From Enterococcus gallinarum NBRC 100675 (GTDB lineage Bacteria > Bacillota > Bacilli > Lactobacillales > Enterococcaceae), in contig NZ_BCQE01000014.1 in assembly GCF_001544275.1 (NCBI RefSeq), positions 1 through 64,000 on the forward strand: DNA of 64,000 nt. Reading direction: 5' to 3'. Of the stretch, positions 1 through 7,818 are shown piece after piece. How positions within the stretch are numbered: position 1 is the stretch's first letter; each line of letters begins with the position of its first letter. Made by a program: the position numbers and the translations under genes. The notes beneath the pieces are model-generated. The model saw nothing but the letters and a program-made list of their open reading frames with translations. It was not told where the DNA came from and searched no databases.

Positions 1-2
1 AT

Positions 3-464
3 GCATCGACAACTGTAGAAGCGGTGATCAATGAACTGTCAGATTATCCTCTTCAAGCGATTACTAATTCATTGACTCATGCCCAACGATTGGCAGCGCT
101 AAAACAGAGTACGATTACGGTTTTGCCTGGAAGATTAGACAAAGAACAATTATTTTTATATGGTGCGGATACTGTTGCCAAACTCGCCCAATTTCAGGCA
201 GATTACACACTGTTAGGAGTGTTTGCCCTTTCCACAGAAGGCGTATTTATCCATACGGAAGAAGAAGGCATGGTCAAGCGTCAGATGGTGAAACAAGGAA
301 AGTATGTCATTGCAGTAGCTGACCATACAAAGTTAGCAACGACTGGTTTTTTTAAAGTCTGTGATCTGCCGGAGATCGATCTTTTAATCACCGATCAACA
401 ACCAGACATCGAGTTACAAGCAGCACTTGCCGCAGCAAATGTGGCCATTTATGTAACAGAGTAA
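3..464 (+). CDS. DeoR-family transcriptional regulator, C-terminal part (cut by window start)
   Basis: The frame is open to the first base of the window, so only the C-terminal part is present and the N-terminal helix-turn-helix lies outside. The visible residues match the DeoR-type sensor domain: a Ser-Thr-Thr phosphate-binding turn (ASTTVEAV) followed by AITNSLTHAQRLAAL, then a segment ending in GFFKVCDLPEIDLLITD, which is the usual end of this domain. Proteins of this family bind phosphorylated sugars or related effectors and usually repress neighbouring catabolic genes. The M24-like gene starts 19 bases after the stop, with its own AAGGAG site, so this regulator may be co-transcribed with the next two genes. 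The effector cannot be inferred. Confidence 0.85.
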   Translation, partial: ASTTVEAVINELSDYPLQAITNSLTHAQRLAALKQSTITVLPGRLDKEQLFLYGADTVAKLAQFQADYTLLGVFALSTEGVFIHTEEEGMVKRQMVKQGKYVIAVADHTKLATTGFFKVCDLPEIDLLITDQQPDIELQAALAAANVAIYVTE

Positions 465-483
465 ATCAGAAGGAGTTTTAGCC

Positions 484-1878
484 ATGAAAAAAGAGATTGA
501 ATTAGCCATTTTACCAGAACCACCTATTTTTGAAGAGGTCGCTCCAGTTTTTTTAAGTGATGCGACCATGAGTCAGCGCAAACAAAGTGTTTTAGAGCGA
601 ATGGCTGCTGAAGAGTTTGACACATTGGTGATCTATGCAGACAAAGAACATGGCAGCAACTTTGAATATCTGACAGGATTCCTGCCAAGATTCGAGGAAG
701 GTCTATTGGTTTTAGATAAAACTGGCGCCGCAACACTCATTTTGGGAAATGAAAACTTAAAGCTGCAGGCTCATTCCCGCATAGCGGCAGAGCTAGTCCA
801 TTACCCACAGTTTTCGCTGCCGAATCAGCCTATGACAGGAGAAAAATCACTATCCTCTGTTTTTTCTTCTTTAAGGTTTAAAGAGAAGAAAAAAATTGGC
901 ATCATTGGGTGGAAGCTGTTCACGACGCATCACGAAGATCCAGCCACACTCTTTGATGTTCCCTATTTTATCGTAGATGCAGTCAAACGGGCAGTCACAA
1001 GGACATGTCATGTGGTAAATGCTGCTCATTTGCTGATTGGTGAAAAAGGAAGCCGTAGTCACAACAATGCCAATGAAATCGCTCATTATGAATATGGGGC
1101 TAACCTTTCTTCTCGTTGTATTTTGAGTGCGATGAATGCGATTGAAGTTGGCAAAAAAGAAGCCGAAATTGGTGCCTATTTGTTGGCAGAGGGACAAATG
1201 CCTTCTGTGGTGCCAATCGCTGCTAGCGGTAAACGATTTGAATTTGCCAATCTTTATCCAACGCACAAACGAATTGCTTTGGGTGATCCTTTCTCAATGA
1301 CGATTGGTTATAAAGGGGGACTCTCCAGCCGCACGGGGTTTGTCGTCTCAGAAGCAAGTCAATTGCCGGCTGAACAACAAGATTACCTTGAACGTGTCGT
1401 GAAACCGTATTACCAGGCGATCACCACTTGGTTGGAAGCAATTCGAATCAACCAAACTGGTGGCGAGATGTATCGATTGATTGAAGAAGTTCTGCCAAAA
1501 AAGAGTTATCACTGGCATTTGAATCCTGGACATCTGGTTTCGGATGATGAGTGGATGTCTTCACCAATCTACGCGGACTCTCTTACACCTTTAGAAAGCG
1601 GCATGATGTTCCAAGTAGATATCATTCCATCTGTTCCTGAGTATACTGGTGTCAGTGCGGAAGAATGTATTGCATTAGCTGATCAAGAACTGCGACAAGA
1701 ATTAAAAGCCGATTATCCAGAGTTGTGGGAACGTATCACGAAACGCAAAGAATATCTCGAAAACTGCTTGAATATCCAACTATCTCCCGATGTTCTACTT
1801 TTATCAAACACAGTCGCTTATTTGCGTCCATTTTATTTAGCGAAGAATCAAGCATTACGAATCAAAAAATCACGCTAA
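484..1878 (+). CDS. M24 (aminopeptidase P/creatinase) fold protein with degraded metal site
   Basis: This 464-aa protein has a creatinase-type N-terminal domain (about residues 20-170; YLTGFLPRFEEG) and a pita-bread C-terminal domain typical of Xaa-Pro peptidases. In active M24 enzymes five ligands (Asp, Asp, His, Glu, Glu) bind two metals. Here the stretch that should hold both aspartates reads SMTIGYKGGLSSRTG, with no Asp. A histidine is kept in NPGHLVSDDEW, the first glutamate position reads FQVDIIPS (Asp), and the last glutamate looks kept in SAEECIAL. By manual alignment it is therefore unlikely to be a normal dinuclear metallopeptidase; like creatinase it may use the fold without metal. 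It lies between a DeoR regulator and a HAD phosphatase, so a catabolic role is plausible but unproven. Confidence 0.8.
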   Translation: MKKEIELAILPEPPIFEEVAPVFLSDATMSQRKQSVLERMAAEEFDTLVIYADKEHGSNFEYLTGFLPRFEEGLLVLDKTGAATLILGNENLKLQAHSRIAAELVHYPQFSLPNQPMTGEKSLSSVFSSLRFKEKKKIGIIGWKLFTTHHEDPATLFDVPYFIVDAVKRAVTRTCHVVNAAHLLIGEKGSRSHNNANEIAHYEYGANLSSRCILSAMNAIEVGKKEAEIGAYLLAEGQMPSVVPIAASGKRFEFANLYPTHKRIALGDPFSMTIGYKGGLSSRTGFVVSEASQLPAEQQDYLERVVKPYYQAITTWLEAIRINQTGGEMYRLIEEVLPKKSYHWHLNPGHLVSDDEWMSSPIYADSLTPLESGMMFQVDIIPSVPEYTGVSAEECIALADQELRQELKADYPELWERITKRKEYLENCLNIQLSPDVLLLSNTVAYLRPFYLAKNQALRIKKSR

Positions 1879-1952
1879 TTGGATTCATCCTTAGGCGAAT
1901 TTGAGGATGAAGATAGTCGAATGAAAGTCATAGCTAAAGTTAGGAGGCACAA

Positions 1953-2789
1953 ATGAATACGAGAGAAATCAAATTGATCGTAAGCGACATTGATGGAACG
2001 ATTTTAGATGATACCCATCAGATCGACCCAAACTTACAACAGGTGCTGCAACGATTAAAAGAGCGTAAAATTCCTTTTGTCTTAGCGTCTGCACGATCAC
2101 CAAAAGGGATGCAGCACTTAGCTGAAGCGTTAGGAATCACCGAGTATCCTTTGGCTTGTTACAATGGCGCGTTAGTTCTGGCAAACGGAAATCTTTCTGC
2201 TCCGCCTATCTCAAGTCATGAAGTTGCAATCAAAGAAGTTGTGCGAATCATCAGTGAGACAAGAGCACACTTCCCACAAGTTTCCATCAATCTTTATTCA
2301 GGTAAAGTTTGGTATGTGGATCGGCTTGATGAATGGGTAAAAAAAGAAGCCGCAATCACGGGGGAGGTGCCGCAGGAGGCAGATTTATTGGCCTTAGTAC
2401 AGTCCTTGCAAATACCCGTTCATAAATTACTTTTGATCGGCACGTCTGCTGAGATCCAAAAAGTAAAAGGTTACTGGGAAAAGCGATCTTTGAAGACGAG
2501 CGCTCTTTACCTTTCAAAAGATAATTACTTAGAAGTCACGCATCGAGAAGTTTCAAAAGAAAAAGCATTGATGGAACTGGCTTCTTATTACAATGTGCCT
2601 TTAGCGCAAACGTTGGCAATAGGAGATAACTTCAATGATTTACCTATGATACTAAAAGCTGGAGTAGGGGTCGCAATGGCCAATGCACCACGAAGGGTCA
2701 GGGAACAAGCGGATGCCGTTACACTTTCAAATAACGAGAGTGGAGTTGGAGCTGCTCTTCAGAAATTTGTCTTATCGATCACTTCCTGA
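1953..2789 (+). CDS. Cof-type HAD-superfamily phosphatase
   Basis: The 278-aa product carries all HAD motifs. Motif I is VSDIDGTILDD near residue 11, with the nucleophile and acid aspartates. Motif II is the VLASARSP segment, the conserved lysine lies in the C-terminal core, and motif IV is GDNFNDLPM near residue 225. Length and the large C2-type cap inserted between motifs II and III fit the Cof/YidA group, cytoplasmic Mg-dependent phosphatases of sugar phosphates, nucleotides or FMN. The start ATG follows TTAGGAGG at good spacing. It lies 74 bases after the M24-like gene with no terminator between, so it is probably in the same operon. The substrate cannot be read from sequence. Confidence 0.9.
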   Translation: MNTREIKLIVSDIDGTILDDTHQIDPNLQQVLQRLKERKIPFVLASARSPKGMQHLAEALGITEYPLACYNGALVLANGNLSAPPISSHEVAIKEVVRIISETRAHFPQVSINLYSGKVWYVDRLDEWVKKEAAITGEVPQEADLLALVQSLQIPVHKLLLIGTSAEIQKVKGYWEKRSLKTSALYLSKDNYLEVTHREVSKEKALMELASYYNVPLAQTLAIGDNFNDLPMILKAGVGVAMANAPRRVREQADAVTLSNNESGVGAALQKFVLSITS

Positions 2790-2883
2790 AGGCTAGCTGA
2801 TGGGAATATCCGGAATCGTTAAAGAAAACAAATCGTGTTACAAAATACACAAACGGATCTTTTGACACGATTTTAGCCTCTAT

Positions 2884-2915
2884 TTTACACTCAAAGTTAT
2901 AACGTTTGTTATAAT
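2884..2915 (+). promoter_or_regulatory. Extended -10 promoter for the zinc-ribbon membrane protein
   Basis: A TGTTATAAT extended -10 lies at 2907-2915, with a TTTACA element 20 bp upstream of the hexamer. The AAGGAGG site of the next gene follows within 20 bases, giving a very short leader. Confidence 0.6.
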
Positions 2916-2937
2916 CTATCGTTTATAAGGAGGACAA

Positions 2938-3888
2938 ATGAATAAGAAGCTCGTAAAAACATTATCTAGTTTTGCGGAGACGTTGGGGTTGTCGGTAGAT
3001 CCAAAAATGGGTGTGATCTACGGTACGTATCGTTCGTATAAAGTTATATTGACACAATTGAATAATAATAGTTATTCTTTCGCAGCGACTTTTTCGATCA
3101 GCAAAAATCAAGAACTACCTAGCTCAGAGCAAGTGAGACAAGTAGTGACTGATTCCAAAGACATATTGGACTGCTCTGTACAAGGTTACCAAGTCACTTA
3201 TACATTCCGAGGGGCAATGACTGTTGCCAAAACCAAAGAAAAATTGGTTGCTGGTCTAGATACAGTCACTGATTTTCTTAAAGAAAATCACTATCAAACT
3301 GTCTGTCAGTTTTGTGGAACAACGGAAGCGCCGATAGATACCTACAGCATCGGTGGGCTGCCAGTGATCGCTTGCAGTGCTTGTTTCAAAAAGCAAAATG
3401 AAGCGATGCTTGCTAGCCTACATGAGCAGAATCAGAAGAAAGAAAACTGGCTGGCTGGGATAGTTGGTGCATTTATAGGTTCACTGATTGGGGTCGGTGT
3501 CATTATTTTACTTGGCCAATTAGGTTATGTAGCGGCATTATCAGGTATTGCAATGGCTGTCTGTGCTTTAAAAGGGTATGAACTTCTTGGCGGAAAGCTG
3601 AGCAACAAAGGCATCATCGGTAGTGTTTTGATTATGGTCATCATGGTTTATCTAGGCAATCGGATTGATTGGTCTATCAGTGTAGCCAATTATTATACCG
3701 ATGTCGATTATTTCTATGCATTTCGGATTTTGCCTGACTTGCTAAGAGAAGGTTATTTAGAAGCTAGTCAATACTATGGGAACCTAGCTCTTGTCTATCT
3801 GTTTACTGCAATTGGTGCGATCCCTACGATTCTTAGTGTGATAAGAGATCGTAAGAATAGTAGAGAAAGCTATAAAATGGAAGCTTGA
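2938..3888 (+). CDS. Membrane protein with cytosolic zinc-ribbon-like CxxC pair; function unknown
   Basis: I do not recognise a named family for this 316-aa protein. The first ~115 residues are soluble and mixed alpha/beta. A CxxC-x19-CxxC pair (Cys123/126 and Cys146/149; CQFCG and CSACF) looks like a structural zinc ribbon. The C-terminal half has about four to five hydrophobic segments: GIVGAFIGSLIGVGVIILL, then the YVAALSGIAMAVCALKG region, GSVLIMVIMVYLG, and a last one near residues 285-300. It would sit in the membrane with the N-terminal part in the cytosol. The ATG follows AAGGAGG at 6 bases. It has its own promoter and a terminator right after it, so it is a single-gene unit. Confidence 0.75.
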   Translation: MNKKLVKTLSSFAETLGLSVDPKMGVIYGTYRSYKVILTQLNNNSYSFAATFSISKNQELPSSEQVRQVVTDSKDILDCSVQGYQVTYTFRGAMTVAKTKEKLVAGLDTVTDFLKENHYQTVCQFCGTTEAPIDTYSIGGLPVIACSACFKKQNEAMLASLHEQNQKKENWLAGIVGAFIGSLIGVGVIILLGQLGYVAALSGIAMAVCALKGYELLGGKLSNKGIIGSVLIMVIMVYLGNRIDWSISVANYYTDVDYFYAFRILPDLLREGYLEASQYYGNLALVYLFTAIGAIPTILSVIRDRKNSRESYKMEA

Positions 3889-3899
3889 TAACTGTTTGA

Positions 3900-3949
3900 C
3901 TGTGAGACGTAAGGAGCTGATAGGATGTTCTTGCGTATCACAGTTTTTT
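3900..3949 (+). terminator. Rho-independent terminator
   Basis: Arms of 14 bases (CTGTGAGACGTAAG and CTTGCGTATCACAG, two imperfect pairs) enclose a 16-base loop and are followed by TTTTTTC. It ends the zinc-ribbon gene transcript. Confidence 0.85.
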
Positions 3950-4014
3950 CTTGTTTGAAAGAGAGCATAAAGGTTGTAGATTAGTTATTTATGAAAAAAA
4001 TGAGCGAAAAACTC

Positions 4015-4073
4015 TTGCAATTATCATAATTATTGATTAAAATCAAATTCAACTTCAGAAAATTCTGAAAATT
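4015..4073 (+). promoter_or_regulatory. Promoter with two overlapping CodY-like boxes
   Basis: TTGCAA (4015-4020), a 17-bp spacer and TAAAAT (4038-4043) form a promoter. Just downstream are two overlapping matches to the CodY consensus AATTTTCWGAAAATT: 4050-4064 (12 of 15) and 4059-4073 (AAAATTCTGAAAATT, 13 of 15). Their position across the start of transcription suggests repression by CodY when branched-chain amino acids and GTP are plentiful, which suits a peptide-uptake gene. Confidence 0.7.
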
Positions 4074-4096
4074 ATGAACTTAAGGGGAAGAGGAAA

Positions 4097-5758
4097 ATGA
4101 AAAAGTGGGCCTTTGGATTGGTAGCAGTGTGTGGTGTCTTATTAGCCGGATGTACGACAGGAGGCACGAGTAACACAGGAGAAAGTACTTCCTCGAATGG
4201 AACAGCAGCAGCGGAACAGATCTTCAATGTTGTCGTCCAGCAAGAAATGCCTAGTGCCGATCTTTCTCTTGCAACTGATACGATCAGCTTCAGTGCATTG
4301 AATAATGTCTATGAAGGATTGTATCGTTTGGATGCTGACAGTAAGCCGCAACCTGCTGGAGCTGCTGAACTCGCAGAAGTGAGTGAAGATGGATTGATCT
4401 ACCGATTGAAATTGCGAGAAGATGCTAAGTGGTCGAATGGTGATCCTGTAACAGCTGCGGATTATGTTTACGGCTGGCAACGGACAGTAAAAGCCGAAAC
4501 AGGTTCAGAATACGCTTATTTGTTTGCCCCAGTAAAGAATGCTGAATCGATCACTGCAGGAAAAACAGATCCTAGCGAGTTAGGGATCAAAGCAGTCAGT
4601 GAGTACGAATTAGAGATTACTTTAGAAAAAGCAACCCCCTATTTTGATTATTTACTAGCTTTCCCATCTTTTTTCCCGCAAAATCAAGGAATTGTGGAAG
4701 AAAAAGGTGATCAATATGCAACGACCAGTGATAATTCTGTGTACAATGGCCCATTTGTTTTGACAGGATTTGATGGACCGGGTACAGATACGGAATGGTC
4801 CTACGAAAAGAATGATCAGTACTGGGACCAAGGAAATGTTAAATTACAAACCATCAATGTCAGTGTTGTCAAAGAATCTGCGACATCGTTGAATCTATTC
4901 CAAGATGGTCAAGCAGACGATGTGATCTTAACAGGAGAATTGGCGCAGCAAATGGCAAATGATGAAGCTTTTGTTTCAGAGCCTTTGGCCCGGACCTCTT
5001 ATATCGAATTGAATCAGCGAGAAGAAAATTCTCCATTCCGTAACGAAGATTTGCGAAAAGCAATTTCTTATGCAATCGATCGTGATGCCCTTGTAACCTC
5101 AATTCTGGGGGACGGATCCCTAGCTTCGACAGGATTGATTCCAGAAGGTATGACTTTCAGCCCGACGGATAACAAAGATTTTGTTGAAGATGCTGGCAGT
5201 GTGATCGAATACAATGAAGACAAAGCGAAAGAACACTGGGAAAAAGCCAAAGCAGCTTTAGGAATCGACTCATTAGATTTTGAAATCTTGGCTTCTGATA
5301 CCGACTCGACTAAAAAAGCGATCGAGTATGTCCAAAGTGCAATCGAAAGTACATTGGATGGTGTGAAAGTCAATTTGAGTCCGGTACCTTTTTCTGTTCG
5401 GCTAGATCGTTCCAACAACGGAGACTTTGATGTTGTCATGGGCGGATGGGGGGCCGACTATGCAGATGCCAGCAGCTTTACAGATCTGTTTGTTACTGGA
5501 AATTCCTATAACCGTGGACGTTGGAGTAATCCAGATTATGATGCAGCAGTGAACGCCGCTGCTTCAACCCATGCGGGAGATCCTGAAGCCCGTTGGCAAG
5601 ATCTACTAGAAGCAGAAAAAATCATTATGGCGGAACAAGGTGTCATTCCTGTTTACCAAAACGTGGAAGCCCATTTGCGGGCGCCAAAAGTCAAAGGAAT
5701 CGTTTCTCATGGTGCAGGTGCGCAATATGATTACAAATGGGCTTCTATTGAAGAGTGA
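4097..5758 (+). CDS. Oligopeptide ABC transporter substrate-binding lipoprotein (OppA-like)
   Basis: A 553-aa family 5 solute-binding protein. The N-terminus is a lipoprotein signal peptide with lipobox LLAGC (Cys19), so the mature protein is anchored outside the cell membrane. The rest shows the family hallmarks: the LYRLDADSKPQPAGAAE region, LREDAKWSNGDPVTAADYVY (the family signature), and a C-terminal segment with DVVMGGWGADYADASSF. Such proteins deliver peptides to an Opp/Dpp permease. No permease or ATPase genes are adjacent, so this is an orphan receptor that would dock onto a transporter encoded elsewhere. The start follows an AGGGGAAGAGG site. CodY-like boxes upstream fit nutritional control. 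Confidence 0.93.
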   Translation: MKKWAFGLVAVCGVLLAGCTTGGTSNTGESTSSNGTAAAEQIFNVVVQQEMPSADLSLATDTISFSALNNVYEGLYRLDADSKPQPAGAAELAEVSEDGLIYRLKLREDAKWSNGDPVTAADYVYGWQRTVKAETGSEYAYLFAPVKNAESITAGKTDPSELGIKAVSEYELEITLEKATPYFDYLLAFPSFFPQNQGIVEEKGDQYATTSDNSVYNGPFVLTGFDGPGTDTEWSYEKNDQYWDQGNVKLQTINVSVVKESATSLNLFQDGQADDVILTGELAQQMANDEAFVSEPLARTSYIELNQREENSPFRNEDLRKAISYAIDRDALVTSILGDGSLASTGLIPEGMTFSPTDNKDFVEDAGSVIEYNEDKAKEHWEKAKAALGIDSLDFEILASDTDSTKKAIEYVQSAIESTLDGVKVNLSPVPFSVRLDRSNNGDFDVVMGGWGADYADASSFTDLFVTGNSYNRGRWSNPDYDAAVNAAASTHAGDPEARWQDLLEAEKIIMAEQGVIPVYQNVEAHLRAPKVKGIVSHGAGAQYDYKWASIEE

Positions 5759-5793
5759 GTAGCATTGAATTAAGCAGTTGATCAGCAAGAAGT

Positions 5794-5866
5794 AAAAAAT
5801 CCTCTTATCGTCAAACATTCTTGGCAAGTGTGCTTCAGAGTGAAAAACGATGGGAGGATTTTTTTA
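5794..5866 (+). terminator. Terminator of the oligopeptide-binding protein gene
   Basis: The segment at 5794-5811 (AAAAAATCCTC then TTATCGT) is complementary to 5846-5865 (ACGATGGGAGGATTTTTT), with a 34-base loop and a T-run at the 3' side. Confidence 0.75.
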
Positions 5867-5943
5867 GATTATCAGAAAATCTTTGTAGTTACTTACACAA
5901 AGTTAGTGGAAACGACGATAAAACAGAGAATAAAAAAACACAG

Positions 5944-5988
5944 AAAAAACCTTGGAGATGAAAAAAATCAAGTCCAAGGTTCCTTTTT
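5944..5988 (-). terminator. Terminator of the small lipoprotein gene, possibly bidirectional
   Basis: AACCTTGGA (5948-5956) pairs with TCCAAGGTT (5973-5981). On the minus strand the hairpin is followed by six T; on the plus strand by CCTTTTT. Confidence 0.75.
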
Positions 5989-6022
5989 CGAAAGTATTTT
6001 TCACAAAGAAAACAGTAAAAAA

Positions 6023-6598
6023 TTATTCGCTGACTTTCACGTCACCTGTAACAGATGCGCCTTCTTTATCAAGTGTTGCTGAATCTTGAATTTCTTTAGA
6101 AGCGAACGTGATGTTTCCTTCAACTTTAGTGCCGTTCAATACGAAGCCTTTTGCATTTACTTCGATGTCGCCTTTCACTACACCGTTAACGATGTTGAAG
6201 TTTTCTGAGTTAACAACTAATTTAGGAACAGTTACAGTGTATTCAGCAGTTACTGTACGGTTTTCGTCTTGAGAGTACAATGCAAATTTACGGTAGATAT
6301 CATTTGCAGCGTCCCCTTTGTCATGGAATTCGCCGTCAACTGTCAAATCTTTGTCGAAAGTCATGTTGTCTGTAACAGCAACGATCCAGTTACCGTCTGC
6401 GCTCAATGCTTTTTCAATGACTGAAGTTTGGTCACTTACTGAAGCTGTTGAAACAACATCATCTGTTGATGCAGTTGTTGCAGTTGAAGCAGCAGTTGAT
6501 GAACTTGCAGTTGTATTGTTATCAGAACTACATGCAGCTAGAAGAGTTCCTCCCATTAGCAATGAAGCAGCGATTAAAGTGATTTTTGTTTTTTTCAT
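6023..6598 (-). CDS. Secreted lipoprotein with threonine/serine-rich linker and beta-repeat C-terminus; function unknown
   Basis: The correct start is the ATG at 6598, preceded by AAAGGAGAAGG, giving 191 aa. A signal peptide with lipobox LLAAC (Cys23) is followed by a Thr/Ser/Ala-rich linker to about residue 50. The C-terminal third alternates short beta-like strands (VVNSENFNIVNGVVKGDIEV, then FVLNGTKVEGNITF and GASVTGDVKVSE), a pattern reminiscent of polymer-forming bactofilin-like or right-handed beta-helix proteins. That resemblance is only by eye. It is a monocistronic gene with its own promoter and terminator and is convergent with the peptide-binding protein gene. I cannot name a function beyond an extracellular membrane-anchored protein. 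Confidence 0.8.
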   Translation of the reverse strand: MKKTKITLIAASLLMGGTLLAACSSDNNTTASSSTAASTATTASTDDVVSTASVSDQTSVIEKALSADGNWIVAVTDNMTFDKDLTVDGEFHDKGDAANDIYRKFALYSQDENRTVTAEYTVTVPKLVVNSENFNIVNGVVKGDIEVNAKGFVLNGTKVEGNITFASKEIQDSATLDKEGASVTGDVKVSE

Positions 6599-6644
6599 GT
6601 TACCTTCTCCTTTGTATGCCCATAGTTTTCTTAAAAACAAAATG

Positions 6645-6674
6645 ATTATACCATAGAGGAGTTTAGTTTGTGAA
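6645..6674 (-). promoter_or_regulatory. Promoter of the small lipoprotein gene
   Basis: On the minus strand TTCACA (6674-6669), an 18-bp spacer and a perfect TATAAT (6650-6645) precede the lipoprotein gene by about 45 bases. Confidence 0.75.
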
Positions 6675-6685
6675 ACAAAAAACAT

Positions 6686-7243
6686 AAATGAGGAGAAATT
6701 TAATAAATATCAAGCAATTCTTACTGAAAATATCATAATCTAGTTTCAAGAAAGAAAAATCCATGAGAAAGGCAGCTTTAATGAAAATTATCTTTGCAGG
6801 GATGAGAGGGGTATCTACGAATCAATTGACGTTTCAGGGAGTCATTGGGAATTTTCTCTACTGACTTTTAAATAATTTTACTTTTAAATAATTTTAAAAT
6901 AGAACTAGAATAAAAAGAAGGCTAAAAATTTCCTTAAAGTTTCCAGAGAAAAGTTTGTTAAAATAAAAGAATTGCTTGATGCGTGTTGCTACAAGAGGCA
7001 AGTATCGATTGGCGTTGAGTCTTGTACTTGAAACCATAGCCTAGATAGCACTGTCTTAGAATTCGCTATTTTACATGTTCTTATGTACGCAAAAATGTCG
7101 TTTGTTCTACAAATATTCTACAAAGCGCAAAGAATATGTGAAAGGAATAAGGTGATAAAAGGGCTAGAGACAGGATTAGAAAAGCTTTTGCCAAGGAAAA
7201 CTTAAGGTTTTACGAGTATTGAAAAAGAAAAGCAGCATTATCA
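6686..7243. other. Long AT-rich intergenic stretch without a recognised gene
   Basis: No ORF with a convincing ribosome-binding site is present. A 33-codon ATG frame at 6763-6864 exists but lacks a Shine-Dalgarno site. An imperfect hairpin with an AAAAGCA arm and a TGCTATTTTTCTTC-side arm lies near 7226-7256. Nothing else is identifiable. Confidence 0.5.
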
Positions 7244-7272
7244 TTGCTATTTTTCTTCTGGCATGGTATTCT
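7244..7272 (+). promoter_or_regulatory. Promoter of the cold-shock gene
   Basis: TTGCTA (7244-7249), a 17-bp spacer and TATTCT (7267-7272) with an upstream TG (extended -10). The predicted transcript has a leader of about 110 bases before the cold-shock ATG, as is usual for csp genes. Confidence 0.65.
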
Positions 7273-7327
7273 ATAAAAGTAAAGTTCTGATATGTTAATA
7301 CTTGTTTATCTTTTGATACGCACTTCA

Positions 7328-7382
7328 ATTACACATCATTTTCTATTACAAAAATAAACACACACGATGTGTAATATGGAGG
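7328..7382 (+). promoter_or_regulatory. Hairpin in the cold-shock mRNA leader next to the ribosome-binding site
   Basis: ATTACACATC (7328-7337) and GATGTGTAAT (7366-7375) are perfectly complementary over 10 bp, closing a 28-base A-rich loop. The 3' arm ends two bases before the GGAGG site (7378-7382), so folding could influence ribosome access with temperature. Confidence 0.65.
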
Positions 7383-7391
7383 TATACGTTT

Positions 7392-7592
7392 ATGAATAAC
7401 GGTACAGTAAAATGGTTTAATGCAGATAAAGGTTTTGGATTTATTACAGGTGAAGATGGCAATGATGTATTTGCACACTTTTCAGCTATCCAAGGCGACG
7501 GCTTCAAAACTTTAGATGAAGGTCAAGCAGTGACTTTCGACGTTGAAGAAGGCCAACGCGGCTTGCAAGCAACAAACATTGTTAAAGCTTAA
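7392..7592 (+). CDS. Cold-shock protein (CspA/CspB family)
   Basis: A 66-aa single cold-shock domain, the normal family length. RNP1 is KGFGFITG (near residues 14-21) and RNP2 is DVFAHFSAI (near residues 25-33); the start [15 protein letters not shown] is diagnostic. These five-strand OB-fold proteins bind single-stranded RNA and DNA and melt mRNA structure, helping translation in the cold or during growth-phase changes. The ATG follows GGAGG at 9 bases. It is a monocistronic gene with a long structured leader and a terminator 14 bases after its stop. Confidence 0.97.
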   Translation: MNNGTVKWFNADKGFGFITGEDGNDVFAHFSAIQGDGFKTLDEGQAVTFDVEEGQRGLQATNIVKA

Positions 7593-7606
7593 TAACAACT
7601 TTTAGA

Positions 7607-7635
7607 AGAAGATCGGTAACGGTCTTCTTTTTTTG
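7607..7635 (+). terminator. Terminator of the cold-shock gene
   Basis: AGAAGATCG pairs with CGGTCTTCT (one G-T pair) around a GTAA tetraloop, followed by a run of seven T. Confidence 0.9.
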
Positions 7636-7710
7636 TTTTAAAGTAAACCCATTTTCTGACGGCTTGAGAAGCTCTGAGGAAAAAATGATGGAATGATTCA
7701 ATGAATCTCA

Positions 7711-7751
7711 AAAAAGGACTGCGTCTAGTTAACAGACACAGTCCTTTTTTT
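7711..7751. terminator. Bidirectional terminator downstream of the ABC exporter operon
   Basis: AAAAAGGACTGCGTCT and AGACACAGTCCTTTTTTT form a 16-bp stem with a 7-base loop. T-runs follow on both strands, so it can end the minus-strand ABC operon and act as a backup for the cold-shock gene. Confidence 0.85.
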
Positions 7752-7818
7752 GTTGGTCATGATTTTTCGTTTTTGACCTCTGTTGGCTTTCTTTCTGAAA
7801 CGTGATAGGTGTTGCGGA

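Noticed and set aside
5828-6082. 84-codon plus-strand ORF
   Set aside because: It runs across two terminator hairpins and into the opposing lipoprotein gene, and has no ribosome-binding site.
6763-6864. 33-codon ATG frame in the long spacer before the cold-shock gene
   Set aside because: No Shine-Dalgarno site, promoter or recognisable sequence; kept only as a note.
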